Positions 26,633-35,181 of a stretch of 64,000 bases of DNA are shown here, one piece after another. Source of the stretch: RGIG5612 sp045546255 (GTDB taxonomy: Bacteria > Bacillota > Clostridia > Lachnospirales > Lachnospiraceae); contig JAZQCK010000015.1 in NCBI GenBank assembly GCA_045546255.1, positions 62,001 to 126,000 on the forward strand, read 5' to 3'. The position numbers and the translations under genes were made by a program. The notes under the pieces were generated by a model. It made no database searches and had not been told where the DNA came from. It saw nothing but the letters and a program-made list of their open reading frames with translations. Every line of letters begins with the position of its first letter. Position 1 is the stretch's first letter.

Positions 26633-26842
26633 TAGCGACAAACGATCATGAGTGAAGCACCAAAGGTGCGTAACGAATGAACGCTGTCGCAAAATGATTG
26701 CGAAGCAATCGCTTAGCAATACGCACGTAGCGAATGCAGTTTGCCGCAAGAGCTGCGCGAAGCGCTGCCCTTGCTCTTTGAAATAATAATGATTTGGCGA
26801 TAAACTGGACAAAAACTGCGCTCATGAGTCGCTTTTTTGTCG
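26633..26842. repeat. Palindrome-rich intergenic element
   Basis: Several short hairpins are packed here: GCACCAAAGGTGC near 26658, GATTGCGAAGCAATC at 26696-26710, and GCGCGAAGCGC near 26755. The outer ends also resemble each other in inverted form (CGACAAA...CATGAG near 26636 and CTCATGAG...TTGTCG near 26821). No convincing protein is encoded. It may be a small non-autonomous mobile repeat or a structured RNA. Confidence 0.4.
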
Positions 26843-26856
26843 ATTAACAAAATAAA

Positions 26857-26925
26857 GGCAACACAGTGTTGTGTATACGGCAGAAATCGTACTGATTTGA
26901 AATGTATACACGACACTGTGTTGTC
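26857..26925. repeat. Large inverted repeat, 22-base arms
   Basis: Arms at 26857-26878 and 26904-26925 match in inverted orientation with two mismatches, around a 25-base centre that can itself pair partly (GAAATC / GATTTG). Each arm contains an ACA(C/G)TGT core and GTATAC. A second inverted pair, CAACATAAAA / TTTTATGTTG, lies at about 26984-27025. Both precede the UroD-type gene and could be operators. The rest of the gap to 27115 is AT-rich, with a TATAAT at 27075-27080. Confidence 0.6.
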
Positions 26926-27115
26926 TAAAATTTTGCTGTGAACTCACAATCGCGATTTTTGTCCATATTTTATAACAATAGAGCAACATAAAAAGATTTT
27001 CTTTATAAACAGAACAACTTTTATGTTGTTCAAACAACAGATAATTATTGTTTCTCAAGTTGGTCTTGCGTTTCTATAATTGAAACTGAATACAGATAAT
27101 AATAAGGAGAATCAT

Positions 27116-28159
27116 ATGAAATTCGATCCAAAAGAACTGGAAGTTAAATTCTATATGCCGGGGCCACCGAATGTCCCGCCAATGCCGGTGCTGAATACTC
27201 CGATCACTCCACGGGAGAATTATCTTCGGATGCTGCACCATGAGCAGCCTCTTTGGATGCCGACCTCCATGGATTATGCGATCACATCTCCGACCTGCAG
27301 TCCGGATGCCTGGGCGCATGGCGTTGTTTTCGGCTCCGGAATCGATCCGTCAGAAGAAGGCGGAAAAGATATGCTCGGAGTCGAGTGGGAAATCTATGGT
27401 CCTGGCGCAATGGTGAGACAGGGAAATCCTCTTGTCAAAGATCTTGACCACTGGGAAGATTATATAACGTTTCCGGATGTTGACAGTTGGGACTGGGAGA
27501 GCAGCAGAAAAGATGTGAAAAGAGCAGAGGAAAATGGGCAGATCGTTCGTGTCGCGCAGTTTTCCGGCTTCTTTGAAAGACTGATCTCATTAGTTGATAT
27601 GGAAGAGGCTTTGGTGTCCATGATCGACGAGGACTGCGCCCCGGCCATTCACCGGCTCTTTGATTATATGTGTACGCTTTATGATAAGCACTTTGAAAAA
27701 TATGCCGAATATCTGCATGCCGACACTGTGTGGTTTATGGATGACTGGGGAACGCAGAGAGCGCCTTTCTTCTCGCTTGATACGATACGGGAAATGCTGC
27801 TTCCTTATCTGAAGAGAGTGGTTGAAAGCGCACATAAATACGGCTTGCTCTTTGACTTTCACAGTGATGGAAAGATCGATGAGGTCGTTCCGCTGATCAT
27901 TGAGAGTGGAGCAGACTCCTGGGAAGGCCAGATCATGAATGATAAAAAGAAGATCATGGATACTTATCCGGATCAGCTGGTCTGCAATGTTCATATCCCT
28001 CCGATTCCGCAGGATGCCACAGAAGAACAGATGCACGCGATCATAGACGAGTTCTTTGATACTTATGGAAATTACCGCATCGTAGTTGATGCTTTTGGCA
28101 TGAGACCTGATGCCATGGTATATCTCTACGAGAAATCCAGAAGAGCATACTGCGGATAA
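27116..28159 (+). CDS. Uroporphyrinogen decarboxylase-family methyltransferase-like protein
   Basis: A 347-residue protein of the UroD/MtaA/CmuA fold. Such proteins outside heme synthesis usually move methyl groups between methylated compounds, corrinoid proteins and cofactors. Visible features are an N-terminal TPRENYLRMLHHEQPLWMP stretch, a FMDDWGTQ strand, and FHSDGKIDEVVP, where zinc-binding relatives have His and Cys; here the Cys is absent. No corrinoid protein is encoded nearby. A strong AAGGAG site fixes the ATG. It is transcribed alone, with large inverted repeats upstream and a terminator downstream. A related gene lies at 47843. Confidence 0.75.
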   Translation: MKFDPKELEVKFYMPGPPNVPPMPVLNTPITPRENYLRMLHHEQPLWMPTSMDYAITSPTCSPDAWAHGVVFGSGIDPSEEGGKDMLGVEWEIYGPGAMVRQGNPLVKDLDHWEDYITFPDVDSWDWESSRKDVKRAEENGQIVRVAQFSGFFERLISLVDMEEALVSMIDEDCAPAIHRLFDYMCTLYDKHFEKYAEYLHADTVWFMDDWGTQRAPFFSLDTIREMLLPYLKRVVESAHKYGLLFDFHSDGKIDEVVPLIIESGADSWEGQIMNDKKKIMDTYPDQLVCNVHIPPIPQDATEEQMHAIIDEFFDTYGNYRIVVDAFGMRPDAMVYLYEKSRRAYCG

Positions 28160-28162
28160 AAG

Positions 28163-28362
28163 TGACAAGGGAACGGTTCCTTTGTTAGCAAAACTTAAAC
28201 AAATTAAAAGCCTCGACTGCATTGGCTGCAGTCGGGGCATTTTAAAAAGAGGGTTTGTATGGTTGATCATTGAGCGACAGGGGATTGAAAAGATGCCAAA
28301 AGAACCGTCCCCCTGTCACGTTACTCCCATGAGGTGACAGAGGGACGGTTCTTCTGTCACCT
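28163..28362. repeat. Three copies of a REP-like palindrome
   Basis: Three related palindromes share a GTGACA...ACGGTTC...TGTCAC pattern: near 28163-28185, near 28271-28318 (inverted, with GAACCGTCCCCCTGTCAC), and at 28332-28362, where AGGTGACAGA pairs perfectly with TCTGTCACCT around GGGACGGTTCT. A more distant relative lies at 43370-43433. Such repeats are known to be dispersed in clostridial genomes. The remaining bases of the 28160-28567 gap hold a terminator and the promoter of the next operon. Confidence 0.65.
28208..28243 (+). terminator. Terminator after the first UroD-type gene
   Basis: GCCTCGACTGCA pairs with TGCAGTCGGGGC (one mismatch) and is followed by ATTTT. Confidence 0.7.
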
Positions 28363-28438
28363 TTGATTCTGTTCCGTAATCTGATTCATGCCGTTCTGTC
28401 ATGATTAAATTTTGTACACGCTCTATAAAAAAGTTTGA

Positions 28439-28481
28439 TTGCCAGTCCTTATACACGCATGGTATACTTTTTGGTATACCA
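28439..28481 (+). promoter_or_regulatory. Promoter and candidate operator of the transhydroxylase operon
   Basis: TTGCCA at 28439-28444 and TATACT at 28463-28468 are 18 bases apart. The sequence TGGTATAC occurs at 28460 (overlapping the -10) and again at 28472, where it extends to the perfect palindrome TGGTATACCA at the expected start of transcription. This suggests repression at the promoter. Confidence 0.65.
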
Positions 28482-28567
28482 AGGTAAATAATGGGGCGTA
28501 TTATGTCCATTTTTATATCGGTACATGAAACTCACAAGGGAAGAAAACGAAAGGAAGGTAATCGTAA

Positions 28568-31500
28568 ATGACGACGTTATCTCAAGAAGCATTGGATAAG
28601 TCATTGAGTATCTTCAACAAAACAGTCTTGGGAGGAACCTTGTTCACTTTGGACAAGCTCCTCAATGTGCTTGGCGGACTTTCATCAAAGTTCAAAGCAG
28701 AACTTGCTGAGCATAATATTACTGTACAGTTGAGAATTCGTGACAACAGCTACGGACGCTGGTTCAAGTTTGATAATGGTTATGTAACCGGTCATGACGG
28801 AATCAATCCGGATGCTGTCGTAGACATGATCTTCGAGGATGAGGCTGTTGCACGCCGTGTTACAGCATTGATCAGAAGCCAGTTTGACTTCGTCAACGCC
28901 GCAAAACAGGGACAGCTTGTTTTGAACGGACCGGATGAAGAAGCAATGTGGTTTTCCTCATTACTCCTCAAGGTATTTGCATTTGACGTTCTGTATTTAA
29001 ATAACTACGGAACAAAAATGGCAAATGGCGAGACCCGTTACACGACCGGAACAAACGGTGGCCCGTTATTTGTTTATGTAAAAGATGACAAGATCGTCCG
29101 CGTAACTCCGATCGACTTTGAAAAAGAAGATGCGGAAATGTGGACAATTGAAGCAAAAGGACAGAAACTGACACCTCCGAGAAGAACCACGGTTGCACCT
29201 TATGCGCAGGGGTGGAAACAGATGGTTTATTCTCCAAACAGATGTCTGTACCCGATGAAGAGAGTAGACTTTGATCCGGACGGAGACCGTCATTATGAGA
29301 ACCGTGGCGTTTCCGGATATGAGCGGATCAGCTGGGAAGAAGCTCTTGACATTGTGTCGAAAGAAATGATCCGTATCCGTAAGACCTATGGTCCGGGTGC
29401 TATCTTTGCATCCACCGGTTCCCATCATAACTGGGGAAATATCGGATACTATCTTTCCTGCGCGAAACGTTTCTTTAACGTTATCGGCGCAACAATGTGT
29501 ATGCACAACCCGGACAGCTGGGAAGGCTGGGCATGGGGCGGACAGCACCATTTCGGCGGCTCTGCACATAACGGTGGAGCAGAGGCATACAGCACAGTAG
29601 AAGACTGCCTGCAGAATTCCGAATTCATCGTATTCTGGTCATCTGATCCGGAATCGACTGCCGGCAACTATGCAGGTCAGGAAGGTACGATCCGTCGTGA
29701 ATGGATCAATAAATTAGGAATCCCTGTTGTTCATATTGACCCGTACCAGAATGCAACAGCTGCCTTTGTCAGAGGCCGCTGGATCTGCCCAAGACCGGCT
29801 ACAGATGCCGCTCTTGGTATTGCGATCGCGAACGTCTGGATGAAGGAAGGTCTGTATGACAAAGATTATGTAAAGAAGAGAACATACGGATTCGAAAAAT
29901 GGGAAGAGTATGTTTTAGGTAAAACTGACGGAATTGATAAGACTCCGGAATGGCAGGAAGATATTACCGGCGTTCCGGCAAGGACCGTTCGTGCACTTGC
30001 AAGATACTGGGGAACCCATAAGACCTACCTTGCCTGCGGTTCTATGACCAGCTTCGGTTCTGCCTGCCGTACGGCATTCGGTACCGAGTGGGCACGTGTC
30101 TGCGTCTGCCTGATCGCAATGCAGGGCTGGGGCAAACCGGGCGTCAACTTAGGAACGCTGCAGTTTGGTACTCCTCTTGATAGCAAGTTCTTCTTCCCGG
30201 GTTATGCAGACGGTGGATTCTCTGGTGACTTTATCGGAACCGGTGCCGGCGTTTCCCTTTACAACAGAATGCCGCAAACTCCGTCAATCAACTCTGAATA
30301 TCAGGCAATCCCGAGACTTCTGCTTCCAGAAGCAATTATGTCCAAGGGAGAGGCAGATATCACCTGGCACCAGCTTGGTGTATATTCCGTTCATTCGCAG
30401 TTTATGCAGCTTCATTACCCGGCTCCGGGTCATGAAAGAGTCCGTATGTACTACAAGTACGGCGGATCCCATATGGGAACTCAGCCGGAATCCAAACGTT
30501 ACGCAAAACAGTATCGCTGTGACAGCTTAGAGTTCGTAGTCAATCAGTCCGTCTGGTTTGAAGGAGAGGCAAGATTTGCAGATATTATCCTTCCTGCGTG
30601 CACGAACTTTGAGCGTTGGGATATCGGTGAGTTTGCATCCTGCGGCGGATATATTCCGAACTCATTCCTGCAGAACAACTCCCGTGTGATCTTTATGCAG
30701 CATAAATGTATTGAGCCGCTCGGAGAGAGCAAGGCAGACTTCGATATCTTCCAGGCAATCGCAAACAAACTCGGCCTGTGGCAGGTATATTCCGAAGGCA
30801 ATACCGAGTATGACTGGGCGAAGAGATATTATGAAGCAACCGATATGGCAAGAGTCATGCCATGGGGCAAGTTCATTAAGAAAGGCTACTACGTTGTTCC
30901 GCCGCTTCCGGCGAACAGACGTGACCCGGTTGCTTACCGCTGGTATGCGGAAGGCAGGAAGAAAGATACACCGGAGCTGACTCCGCTGCCATCCGAGTAT
31001 TATGGACGTTACGGCGAAGGTATGCAGACGCCGTCCGGCCTGATTGAGTTCGAAGCTCAGACCTTAAAGAGATTTGACCCGAACGATGAAGAAAGACTTC
31101 CAATCTGTACTTATATTCACAGTTTCGAAGGCGTTGGATCTGATCTTTATGCAAAATATAAATTACAGATGATCTCACCTCACTCCAAGTATTCCTTCCA
31201 TACGATGGGTGACCTGAAAGATACAAACATCAACGACATTCAGGAACACAGACGCCTGATCGACGGACATCGTTTCTGGATCTTCCGTATGAATACCAAG
31301 GATGCGGAAGCAAGAGGCCTGAAAGATGGAGAAGTCGTTGAGGTTTATAACGACAGAGGAAAAGTTCTATGTGCATTAGAGACTACGGAACGTGTTCCGC
31401 AAGGTGTATGTCACTCCTACGAGTCCTGTGCTGACTATGTCACACTCGAGAATGATCCGGGTGGAGAAGACACCACTGAAATCATGGGATGCGTCAACAA

Positions 31501-31600
31501 CCTGACTCCAAGCAGATTCCTTACAAAACATGCACATGGCTTAGCAGTTAACTCCTGTCTTGTAGAAGTCAGAAAGTGGGAAGGGGGAAAAGTAGGATGA
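28568..31600 (+). CDS. Transhydroxylase-type molybdopterin enzyme, large subunit, with N-terminal SCP2-like domain
   Basis: A 1010-residue protein. From about residue 143 on it is a DMSO-reductase-family molybdoenzyme most like the large subunit of pyrogallol-phloroglucinol transhydroxylase, which moves hydroxyl groups on aromatic rings without oxygen. It lacks the N-terminal Fe-S cysteines, as that enzyme does. Residues recalled from the Pelobacter enzyme (His144, Tyr152, Asp174, Mo-ligand Ser175, Trp176, Tyr404) fall at a constant offset of 142 on His286, Tyr294, Asp316, Ser317, Trp318 and Tyr546 here; a Cys/Tyr pair three apart is at 692/695. Residues of about 10-135 form an extra SCP2-like lipid-binding domain (VQLRIRDN, NPDAVVDMIF, GQLVLNGPDE). 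There is no Tat signal, so it should be cytoplasmic. It overlaps the small-subunit gene by 4 bases. Confidence 0.85.
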   Translation: MTTLSQEALDKSLSIFNKTVLGGTLFTLDKLLNVLGGLSSKFKAELAEHNITVQLRIRDNSYGRWFKFDNGYVTGHDGINPDAVVDMIFEDEAVARRVTALIRSQFDFVNAAKQGQLVLNGPDEEAMWFSSLLLKVFAFDVLYLNNYGTKMANGETRYTTGTNGGPLFVYVKDDKIVRVTPIDFEKEDAEMWTIEAKGQKLTPPRRTTVAPYAQGWKQMVYSPNRCLYPMKRVDFDPDGDRHYENRGVSGYERISWEEALDIVSKEMIRIRKTYGPGAIFASTGSHHNWGNIGYYLSCAKRFFNVIGATMCMHNPDSWEGWAWGGQHHFGGSAHNGGAEAYSTVEDCLQNSEFIVFWSSDPESTAGNYAGQEGTIRREWINKLGIPVVHIDPYQNATAAFVRGRWICPRPATDAALGIAIANVWMKEGLYDKDYVKKRTYGFEKWEEYVLGKTDGIDKTPEWQEDITGVPARTVRALARYWGTHKTYLACGSMTSFGSACRTAFGTEWARVCVCLIAMQGWGKPGVNLGTLQFGTPLDSKFFFPGYADGGFSGDFIGTGAGVSLYNRMPQTPSINSEYQAIPRLLLPEAIMSKGEADITWHQLGVYSVHSQFMQLHYPAPGHERVRMYYKYGGSHMGTQPESKRYAKQYRCDSLEFVVNQSVWFEGEARFADIILPACTNFERWDIGEFASCGGYIPNSFLQNNSRVIFMQHKCIEPLGESKADFDIFQAIANKLGLWQVYSEGNTEYDWAKRYYEATDMARVMPWGKFIKKGYYVVPPLPANRRDPVAYRWYAEGRKKDTPELTPLPSEYYGRYGEGMQTPSGLIEFEAQTLKRFDPNDEERLPICTYIHSFEGVGSDLYAKYKLQMISPHSKYSFHTMGDLKDTNINDIQEHRRLIDGHRFWIFRMNTKDAEARGLKDGEVVEVYNDRGKVLCALETTERVPQGVCHSYESCADYVTLENDPGGEDTTEIMGCVNNLTPSRFLTKHAHGLAVNSCLVEVRKWEGGKVG

Positions 31601-32547
31601 AAAAGTTTCATATGATCATTGATCTTGAAAAATGTGTCGGCTGCTTTAACTGCATGTTAGCTTGTAAGGATGAGCACGTTGGAAACAGCTGGATTCCTTA
31701 TACACAGGAAGCACCGAAACATGATCATAAATGGATCTGCCCGACACTCACAGAGCGTGGAGAAGCACCGTATACAGAGGTCACTTATGTTACCAGAACC
31801 TGTATGCACTGCGATAACGCACCGTGCGCAAAGAAATATCCGGATGTTTTCATTAAGAGAAGCGATGGCATTATGCTGATCGACTATAAGAAAGCAAAAG
31901 ATCCGGAGATCGCTTCTGCATGTCCTTACGGCATGATCCATTGGAACGAAGAACTCGAAGTCGCACAGAAATGTACCGGATGTGCCCATTTGATCGATCA
32001 GGGCTGGAAAGAGCCTAGATGTGTACAGACTTGTCCGCTGCGTGCGCTTCAGACCGTCTTCTGTGATGACGCAGAATGGGAGCAGATCGTAGAAAAACAG
32101 GGTCTTAAGGCAATTACCGATGGTACCAATAAACCTCGCGTGATGTATAAACACCTGTATTTCTACAACAAGTGCTTTGTAAAAGGTGCTCTCTGCTTTG
32201 ATAAAGACGGCATCGAAGAGGCAGCGATTGGTGCAAAAGTGGAACTCCTGGTTGGAAACACTGTTGTCGCAGTGACCGAGACGGACTTCCTCGGAGAGTT
32301 CTATATTGACCGGATTCCGAAAAACTCCGGACCGATGAAGATCAAAGCATCGTTTGAAGGATTTGATCCTCTTGAGAAAGAATTCGAAATCAAAGATAAG
32401 AGCGTGGTATTAGATGCGCTGAAGCTTGGCGGCGGTGAAGGAAAACCGGCTGTCATTCTTCCAAACGAGCATGCAAATGAGCAGGCTATTACGCATATGG
32501 TACCGAAAGATGCAGAAGCAGCAAAGAAGGCCTTTGGAAAGAAATAA
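31597..32547 (+). CDS. Transhydroxylase-type iron-sulfur small subunit
   Basis: A 316-residue electron-transfer subunit. Twelve cysteines in ferredoxin-like groups (CVGCFNCMLAC, CMHCDNAPC, SACP, KCTGCAHL, RCVQTCP) can hold three [4Fe-4S] clusters. The C-terminal part (about residues 205-285) is a carboxypeptidase-regulatory/transthyretin-like beta domain (VELLVGNTVVAVTETDFLG), the arrangement known for the small subunit of pyrogallol-phloroglucinol transhydroxylase. ATG 31597 overlaps the stop of the large-subunit gene, so the two are coupled. Confidence 0.88.
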   Translation: MKKFHMIIDLEKCVGCFNCMLACKDEHVGNSWIPYTQEAPKHDHKWICPTLTERGEAPYTEVTYVTRTCMHCDNAPCAKKYPDVFIKRSDGIMLIDYKKAKDPEIASACPYGMIHWNEELEVAQKCTGCAHLIDQGWKEPRCVQTCPLRALQTVFCDDAEWEQIVEKQGLKAITDGTNKPRVMYKHLYFYNKCFVKGALCFDKDGIEEAAIGAKVELLVGNTVVAVTETDFLGEFYIDRIPKNSGPMKIKASFEGFDPLEKEFEIKDKSVVLDALKLGGGEGKPAVILPNEHANEQAITHMVPKDAEAAKKAFGKK

Positions 32548-33653
32548 TGTTTGTCTCAGCACCGGAAAATAAACATCAGATCGAACTGTCTTCTGCAAAT
32601 GAAAACTTCGCGCTATTCCGAAGACTTCACAAACTCGAAGACAACGATTATACAGTAGCTGAGGCAACACTGAGAGGCGACTACTATTTCAGCCGGTTCT
32701 CCCTGGATCTGATCCCGGTGGACTCCATCGAGATCACAGACCGCTTTGCAAAGATCTTAAGAGAAGATGCAAGCGGAGAGGAAAGCGAAGAACTTCCGCA
32801 AATGTCTTTTGACAGACTATCAAGTTTTGCAAAAGGGAAAGCCTTGCTGGAAAAACAGCTGAAAAAGATCTGCGAAACGCCGAACCGAAAGATGAAAGAA
32901 GACCTTGAACGCGTTCTGCTTGCAGGAGGCAAGCGGCTGCGTCCGGCATTAGCCCAGGCAGCTTACGATCTCGGAGAAGATCCGAAGCTTCCGATCCTTC
33001 CTTTGATGGTAATGATCGAGCTCATGCATTCGGCATCGCTGATTCATGATGATGTCGTTGATCAAGGGCAGTTTCGAAGAAACGTTCCGACGATCAATGT
33101 CACAAGCGGCAATCTTTTCGCAATCCGCTGCGCAGACTTTATTCTTGGAAGAGCAATGGAACTTCTGAAGATCTATAAAGGCTTCGGCATTAACGAACGG
33201 CTTGCGAAAGTATCCGAGCAGATGTGCGTGGGAGAATTGGAACAGCTCAGTAATCTGAAAACAGACTTCTCAGAAGAAGCTTACTTTCGGATGATTGAAA
33301 AAAAGACTGCATTCTTCATTGAAGCAGCAGCTTTCACGGGCGCTGTCGCGGGAGGATGCAGTGCGGAAGTGATCAAAGCGATGGAAGTTTACGGATACAA
33401 CATCGGAATCGCCTTTCAGATCAAAGATGACATCCTGGATTTTTCCGGAGGAAAGAAGTTCGGAAAAGAAACAGGACAGGATGAGAAAAAAGGCTTAAAG
33501 ACTCTTCCGGGAATCATCGGGCTTAAAGAAGCCCAGGAGAGAGTCGCTTATTATTCAGATAAAGCAATCAATGCTTTAAATACAATCAGGAACGGAGCGT
33601 CAAAAAAGGCGTTCATAGAAATGGCAAAGCAATTGGAGAATCGGGAGATTTAA
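32547..33653 (+). CDS. Polyprenyl diphosphate synthase
   Basis: A 368-residue trans-isoprenyl diphosphate synthase that extends an isoprenoid chain. The two aspartate-rich motifs are DDVVD (followed by RR) and DDILD, with GGKRLRP near the start of the catalytic domain. The first 95 residues or so are an extra N-terminal segment not needed for catalysis. It starts with a TAATG overlap right after the molybdoenzyme small subunit and is followed one base later by the hdrC-like gene, so it belongs to this redox operon. It probably supplies the lipid tail for the UbiA-type enzyme at 42290. Chain length cannot be read. Confidence 0.9.
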   Translation: MFVSAPENKHQIELSSANENFALFRRLHKLEDNDYTVAEATLRGDYYFSRFSLDLIPVDSIEITDRFAKILREDASGEESEELPQMSFDRLSSFAKGKALLEKQLKKICETPNRKMKEDLERVLLAGGKRLRPALAQAAYDLGEDPKLPILPLMVMIELMHSASLIHDDVVDQGQFRRNVPTINVTSGNLFAIRCADFILGRAMELLKIYKGFGINERLAKVSEQMCVGELEQLSNLKTDFSEEAYFRMIEKKTAFFIEAAAFTGAVAGGCSAEVIKAMEVYGYNIGIAFQIKDDILDFSGGKKFGKETGQDEKKGLKTLPGIIGLKEAQERVAYYSDKAINALNTIRNGASKKAFIEMAKQLENREI

Positions 33654-33654
33654 A

Positions 33655-34215
33655 ATGGAAAAGATTTTAAACAGAGAAGAGGGAAAACTCTTAGCCGACC
33701 GTATTGCAAAAGAGGCAAACGTTGCACTGGATGAATGTTACCAGTGCGGAAAATGTTCAGCAGGATGCCCGATGGCAAATTCCTATGACCTTATGCCGCG
33801 TCAGATCGTCCATTTAATGCATCTGGGCGATATGGACACTGTCATGAAGTCCAAGACCATCTGGCTCTGTGCAAGCTGCCACACCTGCGTTGAAAGATGT
33901 CCTCATGATATTGACATCCCGACATTGATCGAAAAATCCAGAATGGAAGCACAGAAGCGCGGAATCAGCGCTCAGAGAAACGTGCGTCTGTTCAATGACA
34001 TCTTTATGGAGACAGTCAGAGGATTCGGTAAATCACAGGAAGTCATCTTAGAGGGCGCTTATAACGTGACCAGTGGAAGACTCCTGCAGGATATGCAGAA
34101 CGTACCTCAGATGCTGAAAAAAGACATCGTAAGGCCGGAGTTAAATTCCGTGCAGGATAAAGAAGATATCCGCCGGATCATGAGAGAATGTGAAGAGGGA
34201 GGTGCGATCAAATGA
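33655..34215 (+). CDS. hdrC: Heterodisulfide reductase subunit C-like ferredoxin
   Basis: A 186-residue protein with two [4Fe-4S] motifs, CYQCGKCSAGCP and CASCHTCVERCP, the pattern of HdrC, which passes electrons between HdrA and HdrB. There is no membrane segment. It follows the polyprenyl synthase gene by one base and overlaps the hdrB-like gene (ATGA). Confidence 0.9.
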   Translation: MEKILNREEGKLLADRIAKEANVALDECYQCGKCSAGCPMANSYDLMPRQIVHLMHLGDMDTVMKSKTIWLCASCHTCVERCPHDIDIPTLIEKSRMEAQKRGISAQRNVRLFNDIFMETVRGFGKSQEVILEGAYNVTSGRLLQDMQNVPQMLKKDIVRPELNSVQDKEDIRRIMRECEEGGAIK

Positions 34216-35180
34216 AAAAGTACGCATACTACCCGGGATGTTCCATGGACTCCACAGCAGTCACATACAAGAAAAGCTTTGAATACATTACTTCAAAGAT
34301 CGGTCTGGAAATGAAAGAGATTCCGGACTGGAACTGTTGCGGATCGACAGCGGCACATACCAAAAATGAGAAGATGGCATATGCTTTATCAGCAAGGAAT
34401 ATTGCAATCGCAGAAGAGGAATTTCCGGGGCTGGATATTGTAACCCCTTGCGCATCCTGCTATTCCAGACTGAAATATGCTAATTATGTAGGCCGCAATG
34501 ATGAAGCAAAAAGACAGGAAATCGAAGAAGTCCTGAGACGTCCGTTTAAAGCGGAAGCAGAAATCTTAAATTTCCTGGATCTGTTCGAGGATCCGGAAAT
34601 TCAGGAGGCAATCAAAGATAAGCTTCACAGAAGTTTAGAAGGGCTGAATGTGGCTTGCTATTACGGCTGCCTCATGAGCCGCCCACGTGAAATCACCGGA
34701 GAGACCGATCCGGAAAATCCAATGAAGATGGATGAGATCATTGAGCTTACCGGGGCAAACGCGATTGCCTGGGATTATAAAACCGAGTGCTGCGGTGCGA
34801 GCCATCAGGTGGATGCACCGGAGCATGCAAGGGAATTGATCGACCGCATTTTCAGAAACGCAAAAGCAAACGGGGCAGATGTGATCGTAACAGCATGTCC
34901 TCTTTGTAACATGAACCTGGATATGCGTGAGGCAGAGATCAACAAGAATTTCGGAAGAGATTACAACATTCCGGTCCTTCAGTTCACGGAACTGATCGCG
35001 ATCGCAATGGGTGCTTCTGCAGCAGATTGCGGAATCCACCAGCATTTCTTCCCGGCGTTTGATGTGATCAACGATGTAGTTAAGGCCGGGGCCAAAAAAG
35101 CAATAGCGGAAGCAAAAGCTGAGGCAAAGAAGAATCCGCTTGCAGATGGCCCGATCGTGGTCGGAAAGGCAGGTAGATAA
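34212..35180 (+). CDS. hdrB: Heterodisulfide reductase subunit B-like protein
   Basis: A 322-residue protein with two cysteine-rich CCG domains, the site of the unusual non-cubane [4Fe-4S] clusters that reduce disulfides in methanogens. First domain: NCCGSTAAH with PCASCYSRL. Second domain: ECCGASHQVD with ACPLCNMNLD. A ferredoxin-type loop is not present, in line with soluble HdrB. The natural electron acceptor in a non-methanogen is unknown and could be a small redox protein or thiol. Confidence 0.9.
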   Translation: MKKYAYYPGCSMDSTAVTYKKSFEYITSKIGLEMKEIPDWNCCGSTAAHTKNEKMAYALSARNIAIAEEEFPGLDIVTPCASCYSRLKYANYVGRNDEAKRQEIEEVLRRPFKAEAEILNFLDLFEDPEIQEAIKDKLHRSLEGLNVACYYGCLMSRPREITGETDPENPMKMDEIIELTGANAIAWDYKTECCGASHQVDAPEHARELIDRIFRNAKANGADVIVTACPLCNMNLDMREAEINKNFGRDYNIPVLQFTELIAIAMGASAADCGIHQHFFPAFDVINDVVKAGAKKAIAEAKAEAKKNPLADGPIVVGKAGR

Positions 35181-35181
35181 G

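Noticed and set aside
26561..26812. Minus-strand frame of 83 codons in the palindromic element
   Set aside because: It runs through the groEL terminator and hairpins, lacks a ribosome binding site and has no recognisable protein features.
27116..28159. Heme-pathway uroporphyrinogen decarboxylase
   Set aside because: The motifs fit the methyltransferase branch of the fold, and no other heme gene is nearby.
28160..28567. Riboswitch in the leader of the transhydroxylase operon
   Set aside because: The paired elements there are explained by REP-like palindromes, a terminator upstream of the promoter and a short operator-like repeat; no known aptamer pattern was seen.
28568..31600. Catechol dehydroxylase of the Eggerthella type
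   Set aside because: There is no Tat signal and no N-terminal Fe-S cysteine motif, while the transhydroxylase active-site residues and small-subunit type match.
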